Assembly (NCBI GenBank): GCA_036768485.1
Contig: JAVLUZ010000145.1
Coordinates: forward strand, 16,891,026-16,955,025
Source: Mermis nigrescens
Lineage: Eukaryota > Nematoda > Enoplea > Mermithida > Mermithidae
Reading direction: 5' to 3'
Length of the DNA: 64,000 bases
Under the pieces are notes generated by a model. The model did not search any database. It was not told the origin of the DNA and saw only the letters and a program-made list of their open reading frames with translations. The position numbers and the translations under genes are program-made. Positions 51,501 through 62,167 of the stretch are shown one piece after another. The stretch's first letter is position 1. Each line of letters starts with the position of its first letter.

Positions 51501-51841
51501 TCTAAATCCGCAATCCCCCTACTCAGAACATGTATGAAGCTGATTTCTTAGGGTAATTATGTCTCTTAATCATAACTTTACAGTTGGCGAAGACTCGTAA
51601 AAGTCGTATTAAAATTTGGAAAAACACTAGCTTATCAGTTGTTATTTGTTTAGGAACGTCGGGTCGAGAATGTAACAAAAGTTCATATGGCGCGGATAGC
51701 TGTGACATGCTATGCTGCGGTCGAGGGTACAACACCAAGGTTGTGACTAGGGTGGAAAGATGTCAATGCAAATTCGTCTGGTGTTGCTACGTCAAATGTC
51801 GAAATTGCACGAAAAAAGTGGACGTGCACACATGTAAATAA
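42420..51841 (+). CDS. Wnt16: Wnt16-like secreted Wnt ligand, 5-exon gene span
   Basis: Encodes a secreted, lipid-modified ligand for Frizzled receptors. Exons 42420-42514, 43484-43773, 46516-46910, 49218-49503 and 51654-51841 join with full phase agreement (2, 1, 0, 1) to 417 residues. It has a signal peptide (1-~27), the Wnt start motif [40 protein letters not shown], the lipid-acceptor hairpin [11 protein letters not shown] (Ser ~278), and the Cys-rich C-terminus CCGRGYN...[11 protein letters not shown]. The subfamily call rests on the basic stretch [19 protein letters not shown], then [11 protein letters not shown], and on [10 protein letters not shown] and [14 protein letters not shown], which match Wnt16 better than Wnt4, 5, 7 or 11. 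Length exceeds the ~365 usual for Wnt16 because of an Asn-rich insert at residues ~166-211. Confidence 0.93.
43484..43773 (+). CDS. Wnt16: Wnt16 exon 2
   Basis: The acceptor is TTTATTTCTCAG. It encodes [17 protein letters not shown] and then [40 protein letters not shown] and [14 protein letters not shown]. The Cys spacing and RWNC motif are canonical Wnt. The donor GTAAAG is at 43774, in phase 1. The open frame extends 5' of 43484 but lacks an ATG, so that extension is intron. Confidence 0.93.
43807..44300 (+). mobile_element. 494-bp CAGTGGCGGAT-family MITE in Wnt16 intron 2
   Basis: It starts CAGGCGCGGATTTAGAGGG and ends CCTGGATCCGCCGCTG. The flanks CACGCAAG (43799-43806) and CAGGCAGG (44301-44308) match at 6 of 8. 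It lies only 33 bp after the exon 2 donor. Confidence 0.85.
44311..44653 (+). mobile_element. W-family CATACATG-ended MITE in Wnt16 intron 2
   Basis: It starts CATACATGTATAGCATGGG and ends AAGAACACACGTG. The flanks GGCAGGTA and GGCAGTAC agree at the first five positions. It directly follows the preceding element. The hairpin region is deleted in this copy. Confidence 0.72.
44654..46515. other. Rest of Wnt16 intron 2
   Basis: About 45575-45895 is a degraded W-family copy (CAAAATATAGTAGAAAAATG, hairpin-like GGTGAGAAGCGCC). The remainder shows nothing I can support. Confidence 0.5.
46516..46910 (+). CDS. Wnt16: Wnt16 exon 3 with Asn-rich insert
   Basis: The acceptor is TTGTTTCAG. It encodes [35 protein letters not shown], a 46-residue Asn/Lys/Gln/His-rich insert (46626-46763), then [20 protein letters not shown] and LHNYEVGRD. 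The donor is GTGAGC at 46911, in phase 0. The insert sits in the variable loop between CSC and WGGC. Confidence 0.94.
47513..47756 (+). mobile_element. 244-bp CATAG-ended MITE (U family)
   Basis: It starts CATAGATGCGCAGCATGG and ends CCACGTATATGTG. The flanks CTTCTGAC (47505-47512) and CTTCTGAT (47757-47764) match at 7 of 8. Relatives are at ~12085-12305 and, inverted, ~39745-39965 and ~52060-52275. Confidence 0.78.
47765..47852 (+). mobile_element. Truncated CATACATG-ended MITE
   Basis: It starts CATACATGTATTAGGGG immediately after the preceding target duplication, with GGGGATCCCCCACTC inside. It is interrupted at its right by the W-family element at 47853. Confidence 0.65.
47853..48285 (+). 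mobile_element. 433-bp W-family MITE, intact hairpin
   Basis: It starts CATATGTACATGTACAGC and ends CCCAAGATCATGTATG. The flanks CCACTCAC and CCACCCAA match at 6 of 8. The perfect CGGCGCGAAGCGCCG hairpin is at 48065-48079, near the middle. Confidence 0.82.
48290..48972 (+). mobile_element. CAGGCCCGT-family fragment
   Basis: The interior is similar to the left part of 16849-17979 (ATCATATATCTCGAGAACCG, TGGGCGAAAATAAA). It ends CCCCTTAAATCCGTGCCTG. The motif GGCGCAAAGCGCC is near 48680. It lies in Wnt16 intron 3, ~245 bp before exon 4. Confidence 0.6.
49218..49503 (+). CDS. Wnt16: Wnt16 exon 4 (lipid-acceptor hairpin)
   Basis: The acceptor is TTTTGAAAG, weak in pyrimidines. It begins [20 protein letters not shown] and continues [20 protein letters not shown], the basic run [15 protein letters not shown], and [20 protein letters not shown]. 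The phase-0 start follows exon 3 exactly (GRD|AIA). The donor is GTAAGT at 49504, in phase 1. The acylated Ser codon AGC is at 49269-49271. Confidence 0.94.
49504..51135. other. Wnt16 intron 4, proximal part
   Basis: A U/V-like fragment is around 50090-50290 (TTGGAATTGGCCGGAAACGG), and a G-rich TE fragment is around 50670-50830. No coding or RNA feature is supported. Confidence 0.45.
51136..51536 (+). mobile_element. 401-bp W-family MITE in Wnt16 intron 4
   Basis: It starts CATACATTAAGAGCACG and ends CAGAACATGTATG. The flanks AAGCTGAC (51128-51135) and AAGCTGAT (51537-51544) match at 7 of 8. It lies about 110 bp before exon 5. Confidence 0.85.
51654..51841 (+). CDS. Wnt16: Wnt16 exon 5 (Cys-rich C-terminus, stop)
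   Basis: The acceptor is TTATTTGTTTAG. It encodes [40 protein letters not shown] and [20 protein letters not shown] followed by CK and TAA (51839-51841). All C-terminal Wnt cysteines are present. Confidence 0.96.
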
Positions 51842-53605
51842 GAAAGTCAAGCGGGAAGCAAGTGAAACCATACTTGTGCGATGTGAAGATTTTCGACAAG
51901 ATGCTTTCGCGGAGGTGAATGTAATACGCTAGAATGATCCAGTCAAGATTTCAAAATAACTGCGATTATGTTGAACGAGTAAATCATTCTTTATCGATCA
52001 GGTGCCATTTTATCTACTGGGGTAGATTTTCTCAGAATTTTTTTAAATTTTACAAAATTATCACTCAAATGAAAATAGGAATAGACGAAATTAACGGCCA
52101 GAAATGGATAAAAACAAGAAAAATATATCAAAAGTGCTTGAAATTGGTCAGAAACCGTGGATTACATCATTTCTACTTTATTTAAGCAATTATACCAGTT
52201 TTTGAGGCTATTTTGGCGTAATAAAAAGTTAGCTGACCCCTCTCCTAGAGCGCTATTATGTGCATCTATGGTCAGGCTCCTACTGGAAGTGAGCGTGGGG
52301 AGGAGGAGAAGGTTTAGGGTAGATCCCCTGAATTGAATTTTTCGGTAATTTTTTGCGGCTTTTGCCGGCGTTGCCTCATCCAGACCCCAGAGTTTGTTTG
52401 CTGCCCATGTATGGTCCCTACCCCTCAAAATAATGGACATATGTTGCGACATCTCCTAATCGGCATCGACAACGAATTTGAATCATTTTTGAGAAAAGTT
52501 GTTTTAAATATGCGAATGTGCAAACTTTTTGAGAATTGGATAGTGAAAATGATTCCTGTGTGAAAGCAATGCATATTTTACCATGCTTTCTTTTTCTGCT
52601 AATTACTTTAGAGTTTCCTGAACAACGAACTTACTTATTTTTGGGCTTAAGAAAGCGCAAAAGTCTGACTATAAATTCATGAAAAATGACATGAATGGAG
52701 TCATGAGAAAAAGATTATTAAGTTTGCCACATAAAAAAGATAAATTAAAATTTTTAGGCAACACTGCCCGCCAAGAATATGTGAGGAGTACTGTTTACGT
52801 GATCTATCGGTCAGAATATTTGTTTTTCGTGGTCATTTTATTTTTATTACTGATGTTTTGTTTACGTATTTAAAATGTTAAACACGTCCTCGTACGATAC
52901 GACAAGCGTTTTCATGTTGTTTGTGAATTTACCGAGCTTCGAGACATATTCTAATCATATTAAAAAATTTTCTTACGCTAAAAATGCAAACAGGTGACTA
53001 AGATTTGTGGTTTAAATTCCCTCGGTCCTTCAGGGCCCTGAAAAATTTCAGATAACATACACATTGAATATTTTCAAAAGGTGGTCTTATATTTTTGGGT
53101 ATTGATGATTTGATGGCTTTGTGTATTTCCCGAAGAAAAAATCACTTAAGCAAGCTTTAATGACAGTGAACAAGCAGAGCGTGAGAATAGGCTATATAGA
53201 TCCTCAAGTCAAATTTGTTGGCATGGATAAATAAATTAATTAAATTAAGTTTATCATGCGCAATTGTTTTCGCTCAACAGTATGCTCAAACTTGTTTATC
53301 CGTTTTTACAGATTCATTTTTTGTTTAAGTTGGAAATGTTTGGCATTTACTTTGTTTTGCTTTTTAATTTCCTTTCAGGATATATACAACATACACATAT
53401 AAAATTAATCTAGCGAAAAATATACCTTTAAACCGTGTTTAGGAAAGATAGAATGGTTTCTTGCGAGATAACTTTGACTATATGGCAATGCTTTTGTGTA
53501 GAATACATAATTGAGGGAGTATGTTAATGGCATAGAAATTGCTTGAAAAGCAAAGTCAAGTTCATGGCCGGCGAGTTCGCTTATTGCTCGGGAGAGATTT
53601 GTCGC
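51842..53605. other. Wnt16 3' region and intergenic
   Basis: The Wnt16 3' untranslated region is presumably here, but I cannot place its poly(A) site. About 52060-52275 is an inverted U-family fragment, and 52280-52440 is a V-like G/C-rich fragment. The rest is unassigned. Confidence 0.4.
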
Positions 53606-56126
53606 CAGTGATCGGACCGAGGCCTCGGCCTGGCCTCGGCCTCGGCAAGCCTCGGCGTTTTTTGGAGCCTCGGCCTCGGCGCCGAGGGCGAAGCTGAAAA
53701 GTGCCGAGGCGCCGAGGGTTAAAATCAAATTTAAATAAGTTTAATATGTCCGTTGAATATTAACTATTTAGAATGCATCTGCAGTACAAAGACTATTTTT
53801 TACCTATAGACTTTTCTTGTGGTTTTAGTCGCGTACCCAGTTACACAAAAATACATACAGCAAAGTGCCAATTTATTATTCATGTGATGACTAAGTTTTA
53901 ATTCTCATTCTTGCTACATGGATCGGAAACACACATTCCCGAAGGGAGGGGTGAGGGGTGCAAGACTCAAGTCACTGTCAGACGATTTTTGGTGAAAACC
54001 TTTTGAATATTTTTGAACCTGATTTTTACTGTGGCAAAAGTGCAGCTAACTATTAAAATTTCCCGAAGTGATACAGTATTTTTGAATGTAAGCAAGAATA
54101 AATAGACAAACTGTCACTATAAAACATGCATGTAACAGCTCAAAATTTTCGGGAGGGGCTCCTCGGCATACATGTAACGGCTAGAAGTTTCGGGTGGGGG
54201 ATTAGCAACTCCGCAAATTTTCGCCAAAAATGGGGAGGGTGGGTCAAAATTTTCTGACGTTGGAGGGAAGGGTTAGGGGAGAACGTCCAACCCTGGGTGG
54301 GTGGGGAATTCCCCAAAGCCCTTCCTGTTACACGTATGGTTTTCGGCCATTTTTATGGGAGAGGGCGTACATGATTACGAATTTTCGGCCGAAAATCGCA
54401 AAAACGCACCTAAAAATGGCCAATAAATGCAGGTTTTGCCAAAAATCAATTTCGGCTCGTGCATTTTTTGGAGCCATTTTTATACAATGTTAAAATACTT
54501 TCTTGGACAAAGTGATATTAATTATATCGTTTTTCAAAATTTTTTACAAAATTTCGAAAAATTTTTGGCGCTTCGCGCAAAATATCGCTAATAAACTGTA
54601 TTTAGATTGAAGCAGAGGCATTAAACACTCAAAAGTCAATTTTTGTGTAATCTAGGCATCTTTATGCAGATTTAAATATCTTTTGTATCCATTTATACTG
54701 TTTTTAAAAATTTTATGCAAAACAAGTACTATTTAATAACTCAGCACATTTAGCCGTTAAAAGATAAAATTGACTAATTTATCCTGATGTTGCATTGGAT
54801 TTCTAAGCACAGTAGGGCTTATTACAAGATTTAATTGGCATATTACAATATCTGTAATATTTCTGACTTTGTAGTACAAGTTGTTTTAGCTTTCTCACTC
54901 AAGTTTTATGTGTAAATTTCATCAAAAGCTCATTAAAATTTCGCGCTTCGCGCCAAATAATCTTATGAACTATATCCAGGCCGAATTATCACATTTAGGA
55001 CCACGGTTTTTTGTATTCGGCAAAGATTTTTCATAATGTACAGAGACTTTTCAGGACTATCTTTGTACATGCACAAAGATTTTTGGAGAGACAAAAACTG
55101 TAAAAAGGTGTAAAATTCCCGAAAATTTTCGGCGCATCAGTAATTGTCTGTCCTATATATCTTCAAAATAGTAGAATTTGCATTTAGAATGGAAAAAATG
55201 TCAAATATTCAGAGACCCAGGAATTAGCTAAGATACGCTACCGAAGGACGAAAACCCCTGTTTTACCACACTAAATCGCTACTGTACCATACTATAATAG
55301 TACACAACAATTTGCATGTACAAAATGTTCAAAGACTTTTGGATACCATTTTTGTACATGTAAAAAGGTATCTTGCACAAAAAAACACTGTTTAGGACTG
55401 CATGCCGGTTGCAGGTCACACACTGGCAGTATGTGAAAATGTGTATGTTTAAAAATATATTTATATAAAATATCTACAAAAATTTGTTCGCTCATACAAA
55501 GACACTATTTAATTTACTGGTCCCCCATTTTGGGATTTCACCCTTCCCTCAACTCTGGACCTTGGGAAACTATGATCGGAAAGTACAGTGCAGTTTCTGT
55601 CATATTACCTACCACACCAGAATTGGATGACTGAAAAAGCGTGTTTAAACATGCATTACTGCAAAAGCGAGCACAATAATGGCTACAGTTCTTTCTTTAC
55701 TTAGCTTATTTCGTTTGTTCGTTTATTTCTTTGACACTGTTTTCTTATTTATGTATAGTAATAAAAGTTTTTAAGTGCTTGTTCAGCCATATTTTTTAAT
55801 AACTTTTCCAAGTCTTCAACGGCAACTTGTTAAAGTAAGTATGCTTTCATTCTGCTGACTTTATTCAATAAATCCTTCACGCATTTAATCTACTATTATT
55901 GAAAATGACATTCGATAAGATGTTCAATATTACGATTATTCTCTAGGTCATGTGCATACAAAATTTTCTAAGAGCACTATTTATGGGTATAGGTATATAA
56001 GCTTGACCCTCGGCATTACCCTCGGCCTCGGCCTCGGCCTCGGCCTCGGCCGAGGCAAGGGTTTTAAGGCGCCTCGGCCTCGGCCGAGGCCGAGGGTCCA
56101 AAAAGTACCCTCGGTCCGATCACTGT
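53606..56126 (+). mobile_element. Complete 2.52-kb hAT-like element, perfect 8-bp TSD
   Basis: It starts CAGTGATCGGACCGAGG and ends CCTCGGTCCGATCACTG, flanked by TTTGTCGC at 53598-53605 and 56127-56134. Both ends carry blocks of CTCGGC hexamer repeats that could fold. The interior contains a stretch homologous to the foldback at 3.65-5.2 kb, CATACATG-type fragments around 54130-54336, and a nested MITE at 55002-55390. There is no transposase frame, so it is non-autonomous. Window positions 1-946 are a second copy. Confidence 0.92.
55002..55390 (+). mobile_element. 389-bp CAGTGTTTT-family MITE nested in hAT-like element
   Basis: It starts CACGGTTTTTTGTATTCGG and ends TTGCACAAAAAAACACTG. It is flanked by TTTAGGAC at 54994-55001 and 55391-55398. 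The related sequence around 5056-5070 has a single TTTAGGAC and no insertion. Confidence 0.9.
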
Positions 56127-56947
56127 TTGTCGCTCATTGGCTAATGTTTTTCTCATATGGACGGCGGCTAAATCAAAAGCAGTTTTATGACGCCGTTTGT
56201 TGATTAGCCATCGTCATAATGTATCTAGGTTATGTACATTAACAATGAATCACAATAATCCGACTAAGACAGAAATGAGTGCAACTGTTACAGGGAGGCG
56301 TTGCACTGAGGAATTTAGCCAGAAAATTATGGTCTTTGGTGAACGTAAATAACTAAAAAATAGCACTGATTAAGCAACCTTTTCCAGGCGTACCAACTAT
56401 AATAAATGAATGTTAAGTTTCATTCTGTCACACAAAATCTAGTTACCAAGAATACCTATAAATGAAAAATAATTGATAATGTAGACGACAAACATAATTT
56501 TTCTGTGATTAAATAATTAAATTAGGTGGTACGTTTATTTATATTTTTGTAATCAGCTACTGCACGATAGGTAAACGTAAAGTTCCATCGGTGTTTTAGA
56601 TCCCTTCGGATCGGGTGACCTTTCGAAATTATAAAACGTTTGAACTAGAATTATATGTTTATACTTTCTAAGTAAAAAAGTTTTGTATGATGCATTTGTC
56701 TGACATTTTCAATGCCTGAAAAAATGCAACACTCACGCGCCATCCGGTCGAGTATATTAGTAAGCATGTACATACATAGATACCTACTTATTCTTTGAGA
56801 AATCGGTGGGAAATAGTTGCTCTTTAATCAAAGTTTATGCGAAAAGCACGAACGTTTGTAGCATTATTTGCTTTGAAATATGTAATAAAGTGCCCATGTG
56901 CGAATTGGTAAGTACTCCTATAATCCCTTAAGACACGCAGATGAAAC
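56127..56947. other. Intergenic, nothing recognised
   Basis: Apparently unique sequence between two mobile elements. I see no gene or repeat in it. Confidence 0.45.
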
Positions 56948-57333
56948 CATACATGTATAGCGTGAGAATTCTGGGGGAAACAGGCAAGGAAAATTTTCAA
57001 GAATTGCCTTTTTGGGCTTTAAAAATTGGGTTAACGTCAAGAACACTGTCTCTAGACGTTTCGGAAAATGCTCATTCTTTCTAGAACATAAAAACAGTAA
57101 AAAAAATCGAAAAAATCGAGAAAATTGAACAAAGTATAGTCAAACAATGTGTATATGGCGCTAAGCGCCGAACAATTGAGACTTGAGCCAAAAATGAGCT
57201 AAAAAGGCACACTTTTTACAATTTTTCCAAAAAAAGCGACAATCCTGGGGATCGGCCGCAGCCATTTTGCGGGGGTCAGCGCCATTCTGCGGGGTCAAAC
57301 CCTCCAAACTCCCTCCCCTCAAGAACACGTATG
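56948..57333 (+). mobile_element. 386-bp W-family MITE
   Basis: It starts CATACATGTATAGCGTGAG and ends CAAGAACACGTATG. The flanks GATGAAAC and AATGTAAC match at 6 of 8. A variant hairpin, GGCGCTAAGCGCC, is near 57157. Confidence 0.8.
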
Positions 57334-57749
57334 AATGTAACCCGATTTTTCTTGACAAAAAGTGATAGTAATTAATAAAAGTATGGCGCTTCAGCGTTAC
57401 CCACCAACATTTAAATTTCCACATTTTCCAGTTCAAAGGCTGCAAAAGCATAAAATGCGTGAAACTAAGGAAAAAGCGATATTCACTGTTTTCTTATGCT
57501 CGCAAGAAATATTTTCAAAATTTAGTAGATAGTGTTAGAGTCCTACTGGGCAGTTTAAATGCTGCCGCTGGCCAGCGTCTGGCCTGGCGGCTCAAATTTG
57601 ATCTCGCTGCATCAGACCAGTGCCACTCAGCTCAAGCAGAAAAGAATAATTTTGCTAATCTAGAGATGAAGCTCAAACGGGTTTGAGCGCAAAAAGAAGA
57701 GCAACAAATAGCTCAGAGTTCTATGAGCCTTTCTTACAGTAGGTACCCG
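57334..57749. other. Intergenic, nothing supported
   Basis: A 75-codon open frame at 57459-57686 has no recognisable motif and begins without a convincing ATG context, so I leave it uncalled. Confidence 0.4.
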
Positions 57750-58602
57750 CAGTGGCGGATCTAGGATTTTCCTAAGGGAGGGGGCGGTACACCAACTTTT
57801 CCAAAAATAGGTCCAAAAATCTGACTATCACGTTTGAGATAGCGTTTTTCAGCGTTATGCTATTTTTAGTCAAAATCAATTTTGACGCAACGTTTTCGAG
57901 AAGAATTTGGAAATTTTTGACAATTTGAAATGAAAAAATCATCAAATGTCTTTGACTTTAGCTACGAAAAATTTGTGAAATTTAGGCTGAAGGACGGTTT
58001 GATTCACTGCTCAGTTCTTGTATTTTAGCATTTGACGCGAAACATCGGAAACTTTTAAAAGTTATGCCCGAAAAAGGAAGAAATCTATGCTGAAATAGTT
58101 GTTTGTGCTCTTGAAATTGTTTTGAAACCAATTCCATGAGCTAAAAATGGCGTCCAGGTCACCACACCAAGTATATAAATGATTTTTTCATTCAAAATCG
58201 ACGTTTCGCGCCAGATAATTCCTATAGCCTGTTTCATTAAGCTTTGAGGTTTTTGGAAAAATTTAAAGTAACTACAAAAGTGTTTTAAACTAATACAATC
58301 AATATGATATTCTACAGCATGTCGAGTCACTTGGAGACGCATGTCAGTATTAAGCCGCATTACTGTATCAAAAGTTTAAACGCTTTTGTAGCCTTATTCT
58401 TGTGGAAAAATTTTAAAGAAAACCGCAAAGTTAAATGAAACAGACTATAGGAATTATCTGGCTCGAAACGTCGAGAAAATTCGAGAAATTATGATCACTT
58501 ACGGCCAAAAATCATTGCAAATTGCAAATCCATTTGCTATCTCGTCAACTATTTTGGACCATGGTGGGGTGGCCACCCCTCCCCTTAAATCCGCCCGTCC
58601 AG
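57750..58602 (-). mobile_element. CAGTGGCGGAT-family element containing a palindromic MITE
   Basis: It starts CAGTGGCGGATCTAGG and ends near CCCCTTAAATCCGCCCG. Target duplication is not visible. A TATAG-ended palindromic element is inside at 58223-58449. Confidence 0.65.
58223..58449. mobile_element. 227-bp palindromic MITE, TATAGTCTGTTTCATT ends
   Basis: The left end TATAGCCTGTTTCATTAAGC pairs with the right end TTAAATGAAACAGACTATA. Inverted similarity continues into both flanks (GATAATTCC, GGAATTATC and beyond, over about 30 bp each side). Confidence 0.75.
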
Positions 58603-58749
58603 AATTGAATTTTTTGCGATTTTGTCCCATTGGACCTCTCCCTTGGCTGTAGTACCAACATATACATGATGGTAGACTATTCCTCCAAAATTTTGGAAAA
58701 TTTTTACGCAAGGGTCCTTTAAATCAAAAATGAAACCAAAATAGATTTC

Positions 58750-60897
58750 TAACTAAGCGGTGACAAAAGTGGTTATAAATAAATTATTTGCGGTAAAAAG
58801 TCTCAAGAGGAATAACAAATTAATAATCGCAAAACTCATACATTTTAAAAGACTGAAAAAAGCAAGCGAAAGTTTGCGTTCCATGAGCATGATTGTATAG
58901 TCAGTTGCACAAAACCTTGTGCATTGATAGCAATTTTTAGAAGTCAATATAAATTGATTACAAAAGCTGTTTAAACTGAAAAAACATGCGTTTTTTACGT
59001 AGCGATTGATATGCATGTGAAGTTTAGCAAGACAAAATTATTTGCTGTTGTAGACACAACTCAAAACTACTTTTGTAGCTATTCGCAAGCGCTGAAAATT
59101 GATTTCCATGCACAAGGTTTCGTGAAATAGACTTTAATTTAATCTTTTGATAAAATTGTTTGCAACTCTTAACTGGCAATCGCTATTTACACACGTGCGC
59201 TTTAATTTAAATTTATTATGATTCTCTTTAAGTTTCAAGTAGCGCGTCGCAGCTTATACGCATGCTTCATTAAATAGTTGTTTTCCTCCATCCGCAATCA
59301 AAATACTTACCTACTTGTTTGGTAATCTTCGTTGAAGAGTGTACTATGGACCTAAAGGAGGTCAGTTTCAAGTAGACTCTCTAGTTCTCTAATTCAGCGC
59401 ATTTAGTTCAAAAACGGCAAATCAGGTCTAGCTTTCCTTCGTGTCGTTTAAATCCATCTTTTGACGTTTTCTGAAGACGCGAAGAAAATTTGTCGACTGC
59501 TTCAAAATAATTTCTACATCCTTGCCTTCACGCCAATTCAGGCTTACAGTTTCAATGGACAGATACCACAATAAATTATTTAATTGGTGTTAAGCATAAG
59601 GAAGTTTTGGCTAAAGTCTGTTCCATTCCAAACGGCCCATTCTTTGCTAAAGTCTCATTACTGTAATAGATTTTCACTAAACAAATGGCATCTTCAGTTG
59701 AGCTGTCGTAACAGCTGGTTACCAAACTCTGCTTATTTGTGCTTTGCTTAACATGTGGCGCATCTAGCAGACTCCTGCAACAAATTAACCCATAAAATAT
59801 TCTGCTACAGTAATAAGCCATAAAGCAAAAATGAGCCGTTCGAATGGAACAGATTATAATTCAAGCTGTAGCTTAGTAAATAGAATTTTAACGTGGTTGA
59901 CTATCGATGGACTCGAAGCACCGAAAACTTTACATTCTAACCTTTTTAAATCGGATTCCAAGCATTAATAGGCAAATTGAACAAAAAATTGCTGATGTTT
60001 TGACCTTTTTCCTACTTTTACTCGTCAAAAATTCTTTGTACGTGCGCAAAGACAGTCTTGTAGAGTCATGATCCCGCTTGAAAAGCTTCTACCAAATACG
60101 AAAAAAGTGTTTATACGTAAGTTAGGTTTTGCTCTGTATCTCTTACTCCTTGTTTTATGTTGAGCACAGTTGATCAATAAAATTTAAGAATCTGCTAATT
60201 TCATCTACGATTTTTGGCTAGTTCTACATCTACAATCGAGATTTAAAATTTCTAAGTACGAAAATTTCAAATAAATAAGAAACAAAAGGTTTGTCGCCTC
60301 AGTGATCAATCTCTTCACTGGTGATACAGCACATCGAGAGTTCAGTAACGAAGTGGAGCTATTCGTATTCAAAATTTTAACACTGCAGAACATCTACTTA
60401 CATAGTAGATAAACAAACTAATGGAGGAAGTTACGAAAAGAGTAGGAAGTAAGGAAGTAGCAAACTTATTTATTGATTATCGACATTTGTTATAGGTTTA
60501 TGGACATGAACTTCAAGCTCATCCAATTTATAAAAAGGAAATTTCGATAATGATGAGAAACGGTATTTTTGAAGCTGAGGTCAGAGTTCCTAAATCGGCC
60601 GAAGACAATACAAAAGAGCCGGGGTTTGTTATTACGTATGACTAATATATATGTATCTGCACAGCAGGTTCGGTCTGAGGGTGAGGCGGTTTGGCGGTGA
60701 TCATTTGGTGAGTCTTTGAGCGAAAATGACATCAAAAACTGGTATAAGTTCTACATTAGCATAAAATCTATGTTAGTTCACATTTTCTGGTCAATTTCAA
60801 GCACTTCTGCAGAAAATTTTTGATTCCTATCAATTTTTGATCATTATTTTGCTTTATTAATCAAGAAAACTATTAATTTCCATTCTGGGGTCTAGAC
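58750..60897. other. Intergenic, mostly unassigned
   Basis: Apart from the inverted repeat at 59611-59858 and a CAGTGTTTT-like remnant around 60030-60110, I recognise nothing. The first exon of the TFAM-like gene may lie here or further downstream but is not identifiable. Confidence 0.4.
59611..59858. repeat. Inverted repeat, ~248 bp
   Basis: TCTGTTCCATTCCAAACGG at the left pairs with CCGTTCGAATGGAACAGA at the right. The arms are ~35 bp. The terminus resembles the TATAGTCTGTTTCATT family. Confidence 0.65.
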
Positions 60898-61163
60898 CAT
60901 ACGTGGGCAGCAAGAAAATTCTGGGGGTACAAGATTTTTTGAAGGTCAAAAAAGACCTTAAAAGTGGTGGTATGGCGATAAAAACACAATTTTTCGACGT
61001 TTCTCATCAAGCACTATCCATTGGCATCAAAAAATTGCGAAAAAAACAAAAAAATTTTCAAAAATTGAATTCTGGGGGGGGTATTTTGATTTCTGGGGGG
61101 GGGTTATTTTGGTTTCTGGGGGTTGCATACCCCCCAAAACCCCCCATCCCACGTCCAGGTGTG
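60898..61163 (+). mobile_element. 266-bp V-family MITE, perfect TSD
   Basis: It starts CATACGTGGGCAGCAAG and ends CCACGTCCAGGTGTG. It is flanked by GTCTAGAC at 60890-60897 and 61164-61171; the duplicated site is itself palindromic. The interior holds runs of ATTCTGGGGG. Confidence 0.88.
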
Positions 61164-61507
61164 GTCTAGACCCCAAACCCCTTCACCTTTTCCACCACAA
61201 TGCATCGACTACGGTCTACAGCTCAGTTATGGGGGTTTCGATGGAGCAAATTCACGAAAAAATGCACAAAAAAATCAAATTTTAGGAGTCCACCGAACTC
61301 TGAGGGAGTGGTCTCATAGTCTGGGGTCTTAAGTCCCCCAACCAACCCCCTCCCCCACTCCCCTGTGCGCTTACCGCTGTCCCCTTTACGGAAATCCTGG
61401 TTAACGTCAACCTTGATATCGCTGTAAGCGACGAAAAAAATCGGAAACAGTCAATCCCGCTCGTGCAGGTGAATCGTGTACAGAATCATGCAAATTAGAT
61501 TCTGACA

Positions 61508-61733
61508 TAGGTGGGTGGCACCTAAATTCTGGGGGTGCAAGATATTAGAAAGATCAAAAAATCGCCTTAAAAATGGTAGTATGGCGAAAAACACAATTTT
61601 TCAACGTTTCTCATCGAGCACTATCCATTGGCATCAAAAAATTGCGAAAAAAACAAGAAAAAATTCAAAAATCGAATTCTGTGTAGTATTTTGGTTTCTC
61701 AGGGGGTGCATACCACCCACGCCCAGGTGTTGA
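61508..61733 (+). mobile_element. V-family MITE
   Basis: It starts CATAGGTGGGTGGCACC and ends CCACGCCCAGGTGT. The interior matches 60898-61163 (TCTCATCGAGCACTATCCAT). No clear target duplication. Confidence 0.7.
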
Positions 61734-61951
61734 CTTTGAACATTCAATGTATCGCGTAAGAACAAAATTAGCCAACCTTTATATACTGACTGTGCGTAGA
61801 AAGTGAAATTTCCAATTGCTTACTTTTTTGATGCAATAATTTGGGTCATTCAGCTTGCACGTTTTTTTCTTATTATGTGGCTTTGAGCTTTAGGTCACTT
61901 TTTAAAACGAAAGACGCAAGAAAAATTGCCGTTTTCAATTGTTTTTTCCAG

Positions 61952-62167
61952 AGAATACACAGTGCATAGAATTCGACCGCCAAAGCGCCCTCGGTCCGCA
62001 TATTTGTTCTTCGTTAAGGAGAACTATACATTTTTTTCACGTTTCTATCTCAATCAGCGGGACAGGCATAAAGCAACGATAGATGCATTAGCTAGGCATT
62101 GGATGGCTCGATACAAATGGCGAATAGAAAGTCCTTATAATAAACGAGCTTATGCAGATAGGCAAAG
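61952..62167 (+). CDS. TFAM: TFAM-like gene, HMG box 1 exon
   Basis: The acceptor is GTTTTTTCCAG and the donor GTTAGT at 62168. It encodes EYTVHRIRPPKRPRSAYLFF, VKENYTFFSRFYLNQRDRHK, ATIDALARHWMARYKWRIES and PYNKRAYADRQ. Pro-Lys-Arg-Pro, aromatic residues and the helix-2 Trp are in HMG-box positions. The exon begins one base before a codon, so an upstream exon ending in phase 2 must exist. Confidence 0.78.

Noticed and set aside
53405..53728. 107-codon minus-strand frame rich in Ala and Glu
   Set aside because: It runs through the CTCGGC terminal repeat of the hAT-like element and has no independent coding support.
57459..57686. Possible 75-residue exon with Arg/Lys and Ala-rich sequence
   Set aside because: Considered as a mitochondrial-targeting exon for the TFAM-like gene. 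It has no ATG start, no phase-2 donor that I could justify, and is ~4 kb away.
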